34,578 nt of DNA, taken from positions 1-34,578 of the forward strand of contig JBLNDI010000084.1 of assembly GCA_050261495.1 (NCBI GenBank). Reading direction: 5' to 3'. This DNA comes from JBMNKL01 sp050261495. Its GTDB lineage: Bacteria; Bacillota; Clostridia; Acetivibrionales; DTU013. The position numbers were made by a program, and so were the translations under genes. Shown here piece after piece: positions 8,145 through 15,453 of the stretch (the first letter of the stretch is position 1; each line of letters opens with the position of its first letter). A model generated the notes under the pieces. That model saw nothing but the letters and a program-made list of their open reading frames with translations, searched no databases and had not been told where the DNA came from.

Positions 8145-9592
8145 CTTCCTATTATATCTCCTTCCTTTATATTGTCCGGGTTTACTATATAAGTATCATA
8201 TAGATTTATGCTTTTATTTGAATCAATTCCGCCAGTATTGGCTCCACCGGTTCCGCCTTCACCGCCGGGTCTGGCTTCGTGCGTTTTTATGATAGCAAAT
8301 TCCTTGTCCCTGCAAACAATATCAACAACCCTGCTCGTGGCTATATTGTACTTGACAAGCATTATCTTTCCCATGGAACCGTCGGGCGATATTTCCCTCA
8401 GCGACTTGACGGGGACTTTCAGTCCTTCTTTCGTCTTTAATATAAAATCAACATCAACTACCCTGTATGATGATAACGTATCTGCTCCCCTGCTGATTCT
8501 TACAACAACTACAAACCTGTTTTTATCCGTATTGCCGGTTTTTATGATATCACCGGTTGTTTCCATTCCTGCTTCATTTATCCTCAGCCTTATCTTGCTT
8601 CCCGTCGTAAACCTGGCTGCGTCTTCGGCAGGGAGAGCGGCCGCGATATAAATATCCGGTCCCTTTATTATCTTCGCGATCGAAACCCCGGCCTGCGCCC
8701 GGTCCGTCACAGCTCTCTTCCGCGCATCCAGCATCCTGATTTCATCCAGTTTTTCCGGTGTAAGCGTATCAAGTTTCGCCGGGGTCAATTCTGTTTCAAA
8801 GCCGTCAATTACATAGGACACTATTCCTGAAATAGCCGACTTGACATGGATTGTATTTGAATTTATTTTATCGCGGATGGCCTCTTTTTGCCGTATTAAT
8901 GAACTAATGTAGCCGTCGGTGTAATTATTCCCGATAATTTCAGCCTTTTTTTCAACGATCTTGCCGATTTCCGTCCGGCATCTGCCCATGTCCTCGAAAT
9001 TGGAAGCGTTGCAGGCCATAATCAGGTCCTGGACTTTTTGCTCTACTTCAGCGTCCAGCTTTGCCAGGTCTTCTGAGAAGAAATCCGATTTTTCCGCTTT
9101 CTCGATCCGGGCTTTGACTATCTTTGCGTTGATTGTCTCGATATCCTGCAGCAGCTTCTCGTACGCATCGTCAATTATCATCGCTACGGTTGAAAAAGCG
9201 GCCGTTTTTTCGCCTTCGCCCACTTCCGGTATGTATTTCCCTTCGACCTCTAAAGGTTCCAGCAATTCTTCGTCCCTTACTATAATCGCGTTGGTCCGGA
9301 TGTACTCCTCAATTATGCCGTTCTTTACAATATCCGTAGCCACATGATTTCCGGTCAGCCAATTAAACAAGGAAGGTATATAAAGCAAGGCAAACAAGAA
9401 TAAAAACAGGCCGCCTAGGGTCGCCCGCCTGAGAATAAAAACAGGCCTTGGCGCATTATCCGTCGTCCCTGTACCGGTTTTGCCGACGCCTGCGTTCCCG
9501 GCGCCGGCTTTGCTGCTCATCTTTCCCGGGAACTCAACCATCTTTCCCTTTTGTTTGCTTGCATTTTTCTCTTTTACATTTTTCGTTTTCAT
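8141..9592 (-). CDS. HlyD-like membrane-anchored adaptor protein in the division operon
   Basis: This is a 483-residue protein with a cytoplasmic, Gly/Lys-rich N-terminus (residues 1-55) and one membrane helix (about 58-76, TLGGLFLFLFALLYIPSLF). An extracytoplasmic part follows. It contains a helical hairpin at about 155-250 (EKLLQDIETINAKIVKARIE to RQKEAIRDKI). The HlyD-like segment HVKSAISGIVSYVIDGFE and barrel-type beta repeats come next. This is the build of membrane-fusion proteins of efflux or secretion pumps, yet no ABC or RND pump gene is near. Instead it overlaps yggS by 4 nt and stands 8 nt after ynbB, in the sepF-divIVA operon. A role at the division site or envelope is inference. 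The first ATG has a poor ribosome site. ATG at codon 18 has AAAGGGAAAG in front and is an alternative start. Confidence 0.8.
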   Translation of the reverse strand: MKTKNVKEKNASKQKGKMVEFPGKMSSKAGAGNAGVGKTGTGTTDNAPRPVFILRRATLGGLFLFLFALLYIPSLFNWLTGNHVATDIVKNGIIEEYIRTNAIIVRDEELLEPLEVEGKYIPEVGEGEKTAAFSTVAMIIDDAYEKLLQDIETINAKIVKARIEKAEKSDFFSEDLAKLDAEVEQKVQDLIMACNASNFEDMGRCRTEIGKIVEKKAEIIGNNYTDGYISSLIRQKEAIRDKINSNTIHVKSAISGIVSYVIDGFETELTPAKLDTLTPEKLDEIRMLDARKRAVTDRAQAGVSIAKIIKGPDIYIAAALPAEDAARFTTGSKIRLRINEAGMETTGDIIKTGNTDKNRFVVVVRISRGADTLSSYRVVDVDFILKTKEGLKVPVKSLREISPDGSMGKIMLVKYNIATSRVVDIVCRDKEFAIIKTHEARPGGEGGTGGANTGGIDSNKSINLYDTYIVNPDNIKEGDIIGR

Positions 9593-9600
9593 ACCTAATC

Positions 9601-10887
9601 TTAAAGCCTTATCAACTGTTTTTCCCTCATGTTTTTAAGGGCAATCATAATGCCAAGCTTGGCATGCTCGTAAACCAGCCCGCCTTGCATATAAGCTATG
9701 TAAGGGGGTTTCACCGGGGCATCGGCGCTCAACTCAATTGATGAGCCCTGTATAAAACCTCCCGCCGCCATGACCACCTGGCTGTCATAGCCCGGCATAT
9801 CCCATGGTTCCGGCGTCACAAACGAGTCTACGGGAGAGCCTTTCTGGATGCCCTGGCAAAAAGCAATCATGCTTTCGGGATTATTGAAACGCACGGCTTG
9901 TATAATATCGCTGCGAGGCTGTTCAGGCGCCGGTGAAACATCAAATCCGAGCATCTGCATCATCCTTGCGCAAAAAACTGCTCCTTTCAAGCTTTCAGCC
10001 ACCACGTGGGGCGCGAGAAAAAGCCCCTGGAACATGAGCCTGCTGTTGCCGAGCGTTGCTCCGACTTCCTTCCCGGTCCCGGGAGTTGTAAGCCTGTACG
10101 CGGCGTTACGAACGCACCTGGCTTTGCCCGCAATATATCCGCCTGACGGCGCCAATCCTCCGCCTGGATTCTTTATCAGCGATCCGGCGACAAGGTCCGC
10201 CCCTGCCTCGACCGGCTCTTCCGTCTCGACAAACTCCCCGTAGCAGTTATCCACCAGCACGATTATATTTTTGTTTATATCCTTGACCGCATCAACTATC
10301 TTTTTTATTTCCGCAATGCCCAGGGAAAGCCTCCAATCGTATCCGCAGGAACGCTGGACCAGTACCATTGCCGTTTCCGGGCCGATGCTTCTTCTTATGC
10401 TGTCAATATCCGCGCTTTTGTCCGCCTTAAGCTCCACCTGCCTGTAAGTGATGCCGAAATCCCTGAGGGATCCGCCCCCTTCTCCCCTTATGCCGATCAC
10501 TTCTTCAAGCGTATCGTATGGTTTCCCTGTAGCGGAAAGCAATTCGTCGCCCGGCCTTAAATTTCCAAAAAGGCACAATGCAAGGGCATGTGTCCCGGAT
10601 ACTATCTGGTGGCGCACCAGCGCATCTTCTGCCTTGAAAACAGATGCGTATACCTGGTCGAGGACTTCCCTGCCCCTGTCGTTGTAACCGTAGCCCGTAG
10701 TGCCGCTGAAATGCGAGTCGCTCAGCCCGTGCTCCTGCATTGCGGCAATAACCTTGTACTGGTTTATTTCCCTTACGGAATCGATTTTTTTGAAAATTTC
10801 CCTGACGCTGTCTTCTGCTTCATGCGCCATACCGGCAATAGCCCGGTCGATACCAAAGACCTGGTGCAAATAAGCTTCGCAAGACAT
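9601..10887 (-). CDS. ynbB: YnbB-type PLP enzyme (methionine gamma-lyase/'aluminium resistance' family)
   Basis: This is a 428-residue fold-type I PLP protein of the family known from B. subtilis YnbB. PLP contacts are readable. SGTHA (98-102) is the phosphate site, D213 in VDNCYGEF contacts the pyridine nitrogen, and K239 in AGSLIKNPGGG is the Schiff-base lysine. The N-terminus carries the family signature HFSGTTGYGYNDRGRE (59-74). Members are annotated as methionine gamma-lyase-like or aluminium resistance proteins, but the physiological substrate is not settled. A GAGAGGT ribosome site precedes the ATG. The HlyD-like gene follows after 8 nt, so ynbB is the promoter-proximal gene of the ynbB-hlyD-yggS-sepF-divIVA run. 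Confidence 0.9.
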   Translation of the reverse strand: MSCEAYLHQVFGIDRAIAGMAHEAEDSVREIFKKIDSVREINQYKVIAAMQEHGLSDSHFSGTTGYGYNDRGREVLDQVYASVFKAEDALVRHQIVSGTHALALCLFGNLRPGDELLSATGKPYDTLEEVIGIRGEGGGSLRDFGITYRQVELKADKSADIDSIRRSIGPETAMVLVQRSCGYDWRLSLGIAEIKKIVDAVKDINKNIIVLVDNCYGEFVETEEPVEAGADLVAGSLIKNPGGGLAPSGGYIAGKARCVRNAAYRLTTPGTGKEVGATLGNSRLMFQGLFLAPHVVAESLKGAVFCARMMQMLGFDVSPAPEQPRSDIIQAVRFNNPESMIAFCQGIQKGSPVDSFVTPEPWDMPGYDSQVVMAAGGFIQGSSIELSADAPVKPPYIAYMQGGLVYEHAKLGIMIALKNMREKQLIRL

Positions 10888-10942
10888 ACAATTACCTCTC
10901 CAAAACCGGCCGGAGCCGCTTTTTCTTTAGTTTTCCAGTATA

Positions 10943-10971
10943 ATTTTATCCCAATCGACCCTGCATTTCAA
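10943..10971 (-). promoter_or_regulatory. Sigma-A promoter of the ynbB-divIVA operon
   Basis: TTGAAA (10966-10971) and TAAAAT (10943-10948) are spaced by 17 nt on the minus strand. The predicted start near 10936 gives a leader of about 50 nt to the ynbB ATG. A palindromic element lies just upstream of the -35. Confidence 0.65.
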
Positions 10972-10990
10972 CGTTAATTTAATCGGACCC

Positions 10991-11033
10991 GGGGTCAGGC
11001 TTAACAATAAGTGAATTATTCAAGCCTGACCCC
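10991..11033. repeat. REP-like palindrome between ynbB and the BtrH-like gene
   Basis: Perfect 12-nt arms, GGGGTCAGGCTT at 10991-11002 and AAGCCTGACCCC at 11022-11033, enclose a 19-nt loop that holds a second inverted pair, AATAA and TTATT. There is no T-run, so it is not a normal terminator. Similar GGGGTCAGGCTT palindromes are known to me next to REP-associated (Y1/TnpA-REP) transposase genes in diverse bacteria. Here no transposase is visible, so this would be an orphan copy. Confidence 0.7.
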
Positions 11034-11041
11034 TAAAGCAT

Positions 11042-12028
11042 TTAAACAAGCATTTGATACGCTCTTTCCTCCGTATCGGCTATCTTTGCAAGAAACTCGG
11101 CGCACTTTTTGCCGTCACCTTTCAGCGCGCTGTCACACAGTTTAATAATGACGCTCCCGGAATGCATGAAAAGCTCTCCGGCTTCTACCCAGTTATCCCT
11201 TTTATATCTCCGCCCCAGCCTCTGCAGCAGCCCGGCCTGTTCAAAACGCAGCCCGTTGCAGTCTTCCATGCGCTCGGGAACAAGAGGAGGAGACATCCCC
11301 GCATATGCAACCATATGGTTGAAGCATTCCTGGTTGTCCCAGGCGGTTATGTCCTTGCTCAATTTGCGCATTGCCGGTATTCCCAGCACACCAACCGGCG
11401 GCCTCAACATTCTTTCCGCTTTCATTCTGAAACCTTTTTCGGCAAGTTCGCATTCCCCGGGCAACCGGCCCGTCAATTCAAAAACCCTGATCGTATTTCT
11501 CTTGCTGAATCCTGGCACGGTTACATCAAGCGCCTTCTTTAAGTCATCCCGGCCGACTTCCTGCACTTCATCAAAACAGCAATCCCGTATATGGAAGACT
11601 TCTTTTTCATCATCATATCCAACGATGAGAACATGATGGATTGGTATATGAATCTTGCCGTACACTTCTTCAAAATAATGAAGATGGTACATGTCAAGAG
11701 CGCCGGCCAGCACGGGCTTGCCGCTGTTGATACAATCCCTGATTTTTCGGGAAATCGTTTCCCAACTTCTTCCTTCACTGATTTCCTGCTTGACGCCAAT
11801 TATATCGCACAGCGTATTAAGCAGATCCTTCGTCCTATTGCCCCAGTAAACCATGCACGGTGGATTGGCTTTTTTAAATTTCACATAGGCAAAGCCTGCC
11901 ATTCCCCCGATTACCGGAAGCAAAAAGTACTCGTATTTTCCGCCGTTCCACGTAAGGAAATCGTACAGCCCGTTTACATAACATGTCGACTCATGTTTCG
12001 CATGCGGCAAATTCAGCAATTTTTTCAT
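11042..12028 (-). CDS. BtrH N-terminal-domain protein with DUF4872-type C-terminus
   Basis: This 328-residue protein resembles BtrH, the butirosin acyltransferase that moves an acyl group from a carrier protein to an aminoglycoside. BtrH-like folds are related to papain-type cysteine peptidases. Candidate catalytic residues are C16 in HESTCYVNGL, H131/H132 in IHHVLIVGYDD and D149 in FHIRD. The signature GGKYEYFLLPVIGGMAGFAY (29-48) fits the family. The C-terminal half (about 180-328) is mostly helical. There is no carrier protein, ligase or peptide-synthetase gene beside it, so its substrate is unknown. It has GGAGGGCTAAA-ATG and is divergent from the MerR-type gene. It is probably a single-gene unit. 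Confidence 0.8.
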   Translation of the reverse strand: MKKLLNLPHAKHESTCYVNGLYDFLTWNGGKYEYFLLPVIGGMAGFAYVKFKKANPPCMVYWGNRTKDLLNTLCDIIGVKQEISEGRSWETISRKIRDCINSGKPVLAGALDMYHLHYFEEVYGKIHIPIHHVLIVGYDDEKEVFHIRDCCFDEVQEVGRDDLKKALDVTVPGFSKRNTIRVFELTGRLPGECELAEKGFRMKAERMLRPPVGVLGIPAMRKLSKDITAWDNQECFNHMVAYAGMSPPLVPERMEDCNGLRFEQAGLLQRLGRRYKRDNWVEAGELFMHSGSVIIKLCDSALKGDGKKCAEFLAKIADTEERAYQMLV

Positions 12029-12130
12029 TTTTAGCCCTCCATCGGCAAGAATTTTTGTTCGGCCACCCGGCGCGTTCAGTATTCATAGCGGAATATCCGA
12101 CATAAATAAACTGCTGGTATAAACAATTGA

Positions 12131-12164
12131 ATATATAATAGCATATGCGATTTATATATAATAG
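12131..12164. repeat. Direct repeat in the divergent BtrH-like/MerR intergenic region
   Basis: The 11-mer ATATATAATAG occurs at 12131-12141 and again at 12154-12164, a 23-nt period (about two helical turns), with the palindrome GCATATGC between the copies. It could be a protein-binding pair or overlapping promoter -10 material for either divergent gene. The region is very AT-rich, so chance is possible. Confidence 0.4.
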
Positions 12165-12193
12165 ATTTTCCGGGGAAATATTAGGAAAAATAA

Positions 12194-12222
12194 TTAACTT
12201 ATCATACCATAAATGGTATTAT
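12194..12222 (+). promoter_or_regulatory. Promoter with embedded palindromic operator, MerR-type gene
   Basis: TTAACT (12194-12199) and TATTAT (12217-12222) are separated by 17 nt. The spacer carries a perfect palindrome, ATACCAT-AA-ATGGTAT, at 12204-12219. Palindromes between -35 and -10 are the usual binding site of MerR-type regulators, so self-regulation is likely. The proposed start is about 30 nt before the start codon. Confidence 0.6.
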
Positions 12223-12253
12223 ATATCATAAGGCTGCTATTACGGGAGTGAAA

Positions 12254-12841
12254 ATGATGGAAGTACTAAAGGATAAATATTCTATTACCGAATTAAGTGA
12301 AATGCTTCAGTTAACCGACCACACCCTCAGGTATTACGAAAAGGAATTTGAACTGCCTGTCCCCAAGGACGAAAGGGGACGACGTTACTATTCGGCCGAA
12401 CTGGCAAACATCATGTACAAAATAAAGGTCATGCGCAGCGAAGGCCTTGAAATAAAGGCCATTAAAAAAATACTCCAGCAGGATTTTGTTTTTGAAACTC
12501 CGAGGGTTCTACCCGAAACAAACTCGTCATCCCTGGTAACTGCAGGCAGAAATGAGCATGAAGCCATGCAGGTTTTTTTTAATGAACTCGGCAAACAACT
12601 CACCCGGGATATTTCGTTTGAGATGGAAACAGTACGTGAGCACCTGGCGAAAGAAATTGCAAGGAGCAAGCTTGAGCTTGGAGCATGCGTGGAAAACGGT
12701 TTTCGAAGGCTTGAAAACAAGATGGAAAAGCATTACGACGAAGTCGACAAGGCACTTGGCAGGTGGAGGGAAAAACACAGGAAACGGTTCCTGGGAGGTA
12801 TTCTGCCGGGCATTTTCAGACGCAGGCGTAATATTTTGTAA
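12254..12841 (+). CDS. MerR-type helix-turn-helix protein with coiled-coil tail
   Basis: This protein of about 195 residues has a MerR winged helix-turn-helix at residues 8-75: YSITELSEMLQLTDHTLRYY, then RGRRYYSAELANIMYKIKVM. A coiled coil follows at about 105-180 with many charged heptads, and a very basic end, RWREKHRKRF to FRRRRNIL. There is no ligand-binding domain, which sets it apart from classic MerR sensors. The plan recalls RacA-like or DUF3967-type Bacillus proteins that combine a MerR fold with a coiled coil, but an exact match is not claimed. GGGAG lies 5 nt before ATG 12254 and 8 nt before ATG 12257; the overlapping GTG at 12248 is less likely. It converges on spo0A and shares its terminator. 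It is one of two plus-strand genes in the window. Confidence 0.8.
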   Translation: MMEVLKDKYSITELSEMLQLTDHTLRYYEKEFELPVPKDERGRRYYSAELANIMYKIKVMRSEGLEIKAIKKILQQDFVFETPRVLPETNSSSLVTAGRNEHEAMQVFFNELGKQLTRDISFEMETVREHLAKEIARSKLELGACVENGFRRLENKMEKHYDEVDKALGRWREKHRKRFLGGILPGIFRRRRNIL

Positions 12842-12893
12842 GAACCTTCCATCACAGGTCTATAATATTAATACATACCGGATTTTATATAAA

Positions 12894-12939
12894 AAACGCC
12901 TTCGCTTTTATGATTTTGCATCATCAACGGAAGGCGTTT
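12894..12939. terminator. Bidirectional terminator between spo0A and the MerR-type gene
   Basis: Ten-nt arms AAACGCCTTC (12894-12903) and GAAGGCGTTT (12930-12939) pair perfectly. An inner ATGAT/ATCAT hairpin lies in the loop. On the minus strand the stem runs into TTTTTTATAT, a strong stop for spo0A. On the plus strand it is followed by TTTCTTCTT, a weaker stop for the MerR-type gene. Confidence 0.85.
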
Positions 12940-12968
12940 CTTCTTGACCGGGTCCGCATGGTTTTTCC

Positions 12969-13772
12969 TCAGCTGACTTTCATCTCAAGACGAAGCTTGT
13001 CAGCCACCATTGCAATAAATTCAGAATTCGTAGGTTTACCCTTGCCGATGCTCACGGTATACCCGAAGAGCGAGTCGATGGCATCCACCTGGCCCCTGCT
13101 CCACGCTACTTCAATAGCATGCCTTATAGCTCTTTCAACCCTGCTCGGGGTGGTGTTGTATTCACGCGCTATGGACGGATATAACTGCTTGGTGATTGAA
13201 TTGATAATATCAAGGTCCTTGACAACCATCATGATAGCGTCGCGAAGATACTGGTATCCTTTAATATGCGCAGGCACTCCAATTTCGTGCATGATATTGG
13301 TTACTTCAACTTCCAGGTTGCGCTGGACAGGTATGTGGTACGGCGTTTTTGACTCCATCGTATAATCCGACCTTATAACGGGATTCTGGCTGGAATCTTT
13401 AAGCTGCCTGATGCGGGAAACCAGTACTTCAATATCAAACGGCTTCACAACATAATATTCTGCTCCGAGGGCGAGAGCTCTTTGCGTTATTTTATCCTGT
13501 CCCACGGCAGAAAGGATAATAAATAACGGCCGTTTTTTCAATGTCATGCTTCTCAGTTTTTCCAATACGCCAAGTCCGTCAAGGTGGGGCATAATAATAT
13601 CCAGTATGACAATATCAGGCATTTTTTCAATTATCAGTTCGCAAGCCTCATTGCCATCCTTCGCTGTTCCGACTACCTCAATGTCGTTCTGGCTGTTTAG
13701 ATATTCACTCAGGATGTCGATAAATTCCTTGTTGTCATCTGCTATGACAATCTGTATTTTCCTATCCAGCAA
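12969..13772 (-). CDS. spo0A: Stage 0 sporulation master regulator Spo0A
   Basis: Spo0A is the phosphorelay-controlled response regulator that starts sporulation. The 267-residue protein has a receiver domain with acidic D12/D13, phospho-acceptor D58 (IVILDIIMPHLDG) and the conserved Lys in YYVVKPFD. A variable linker follows, then the Spo0A C-terminal DNA-binding domain. Its recognition helix region reads NTTPSRVERAIRHAIEVAWS, followed by SLFGYTVSIGKGKPTNSEFI. The start is TTG (13770-13772) behind a strong GGAGGGG with 8-nt spacing; no ATG or GTG is available nearby, and this start gives the normal N-terminus. It follows spoIVB, the conserved order in endospore formers, but has its own promoter. 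The activating phosphodonor genes are outside the window. Confidence 0.98.
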   Translation of the reverse strand: MLDRKIQIVIADDNKEFIDILSEYLNSQNDIEVVGTAKDGNEACELIIEKMPDIVILDIIMPHLDGLGVLEKLRSMTLKKRPLFIILSAVGQDKITQRALALGAEYYVVKPFDIEVLVSRIRQLKDSSQNPVIRSDYTMESKTPYHIPVQRNLEVEVTNIMHEIGVPAHIKGYQYLRDAIMMVVKDLDIINSITKQLYPSIAREYNTTPSRVERAIRHAIEVAWSRGQVDAIDSLFGYTVSIGKGKPTNSEFIAMVADKLRLEMKVS

Positions 13773-13821
13773 GTAAATTCCCCCTCCTCATAATCTCATC
13801 AGCTAATTTCCTTTTATAACC

Positions 13822-13850
13822 ATTATATTTACGTTCTATTTATTTATCAA
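13822..13850 (-). promoter_or_regulatory. Sigma-A promoter of spo0A
   Basis: TTGATA (13845-13850) and consensus TATAAT (13822-13827) are spaced by exactly 17 nt. The predicted start near 13815 gives a leader of about 43 nt. I did not find a convincing sigma-H promoter or an exact TGTCGAA 0A box in the 13773-14031 gap. Confidence 0.8.
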
Positions 13851-13979
13851 GTATTATTTTATCTCCCATACCATATATTGATTCTTCATCTTGATTATTC
13901 TATTTTTTCTATTTCTTCTATAGTCCATTTTTCAAGCATTTCAGCTATTTACAACAATTTATGGATAAAAAATGATCCT

Positions 13980-14020
13980 AAATACTGCAAATATAATTTC
14001 CTTGTTTTGCAACAGTATTT
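13980..14020 (-). terminator. Possible weak terminator after spoIVB
   Basis: Arms AAATACT plus GCAAA pair with TTTGC plus AGTATTT, with a 3-nt bulge and a 14-nt loop. A T-run (TTTTTT) follows about 8 nt further on the minus strand. The gap before the T-run and the AT-rich stem make termination partial at best. Confidence 0.4.
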
Positions 14021-14031
14021 CCTGCCTTATG

Positions 14032-15318
14032 TTAAATGGATGTATTCCTGAGCATGGTTTCTATGAAAATACCGTATCCGTGCGTGGGGTCGTTAACCAG
14101 GACATGGGTCACGGCTCCGATTATTTTGCCGTTTTGGATTATGGGACTCCCGGACATTCCCTGAACGATCCCGCCGGTTGCGCTAAGCAGCCTTTCATCC
14201 GTTATTTTTATTATCATGCCTTTTGACCCGTTAACATTTTGTCTAGACAGTTTCTGTATCTCTATCTCGTACTCTTCAATTTTTTTGCCGTCAATATTTG
14301 ATAAAATCCTGGCAGGGCCTTCCGTTATTTCCGATCTGACTCCTACCCTGTACGTCTTTCCCGGTATTCTTTTCTCTGCGTTTTCATCCAGTTTTCCGTA
14401 TATGCCGATATCGCTGTTTTTTTCAATAACGCCCAGTCTTGTCCCTTCCGTAAACACGCCTTTCAATTCGCCGGGACTTCCGGCTCTCCCCATCTTAATT
14501 CCCAGGATGTTCGATTCCATTATTTCTCCGGACTTGACTGACATCAACGTCCCGGTATCAATATCCGTTATGCCGTGGCCCAATGCGCCAAACTTGCCGG
14601 TTTCCGGGTCATAGTAAGTAAGGGTGCCTATGCCCGCCGTGCTGTCCCTGACCCATAGGCCGATATGATACCTGTTATCCTCGGATGAAATTACGGGGGT
14701 CACACTCGTTTCAATTTGTTCCTTTCCCGTATTGTATTTTACTTTCAAGGGCTTGCCGCCGCTTTTATCAATAAACTTAATCAGTTCATCTATATTTTCC
14801 ACGCTTTTCCCATTAACGTGCGTTATGATATGCCCAGGCTTGATTCCCGTGTTTTTTACCGGGACTAATTTCCTCCCGTTGGATTCCACATCCGATACGC
14901 CTATCACAAGTATGCCATCAAGTTTAAGCCTGACGCCTACAGTATTTCCGCAAGCAACGATTGTTTTATTCGATACGATATCTATATTAACGGTTTTTAC
15001 CGGCATGATGCCGAATAATTTCAAATCAAGCTTGACATTCCCTCTCCTGTCCGGGCCCAATGAAACCGGTTTGTACGCGCCGACATGGCTGTAAGAGTTT
15101 CCTGCTGTTTTCCCGTTTATTTTCAGAATGCCTTCCGTATCCGCCTTGATGCTGATTGGAAAGATGCTCCCGAGATTGCATGTGTATTCTTCTCCTTCTA
15201 TAAGAACCATTTCGCCCGGTACGGTCAATAAAACCTTGAAATATGAGACGCCGACTACGGCTAAAACTGAAATAATTACGACAAAAAGGACCTTTCCTGC
15301 AAATGTCAAATTCTTCAT
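14032..15318 (-). CDS. spoIVB: SpoIVB intercompartmental signalling serine peptidase
   Basis: SpoIVB is secreted from the forespore and cleaves SpoIVFA to release pro-sigma-K processing in the mother cell. The 428-residue protein has an N-terminal membrane/signal segment (about 8-28, VLFVVIISVLAVVGVSYF). A PDZ domain lies around 125-200 (NTGIKPGHIITHVNGKSVEN), and the peptidase domain is C-terminal. The catalytic triad is readable as H248 (GALGHGITD), D374 (IKITDERLL) and S389 (GMSGSPII). The D-to-S spacing of 15 equals that of the B. subtilis enzyme. AGGAGGTTGAGCA precedes the ATG. It lies between recN and spo0A in the order usual for endospore formers. Confidence 0.97.
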   Translation of the reverse strand: MKNLTFAGKVLFVVIISVLAVVGVSYFKVLLTVPGEMVLIEGEEYTCNLGSIFPISIKADTEGILKINGKTAGNSYSHVGAYKPVSLGPDRRGNVKLDLKLFGIMPVKTVNIDIVSNKTIVACGNTVGVRLKLDGILVIGVSDVESNGRKLVPVKNTGIKPGHIITHVNGKSVENIDELIKFIDKSGGKPLKVKYNTGKEQIETSVTPVISSEDNRYHIGLWVRDSTAGIGTLTYYDPETGKFGALGHGITDIDTGTLMSVKSGEIMESNILGIKMGRAGSPGELKGVFTEGTRLGVIEKNSDIGIYGKLDENAEKRIPGKTYRVGVRSEITEGPARILSNIDGKKIEEYEIEIQKLSRQNVNGSKGMIIKITDERLLSATGGIVQGMSGSPIIQNGKIIGAVTHVLVNDPTHGYGIFIETMLRNTSI

Positions 15319-15401
15319 TGCTCAACCTCCTGCAAGTAAGTTAACCTTTTGCAAAACCATTTATTCAAACAAATAAATGAACAGGAGGTAAAAATGAATA
15401 A

Positions 15402-15441
15402 AAGCAAGAAAATCCGGCTTTCTGGCCGGATTTTCTTGCTT
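15402..15441 (-). terminator. Strong terminator after recN
   Basis: Perfect 17-nt arms, 15402-15418 and 15425-15441, have a 6-nt loop (core AATCCGGC/GCCGGATT). On the minus strand the stem runs into TTTTATTCATTTTT. It lies 12 nt after the recN stop codon and separates recN from spoIVB. Confidence 0.85.
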
Positions 15442-15453
15442 CTGTTCGCATTA

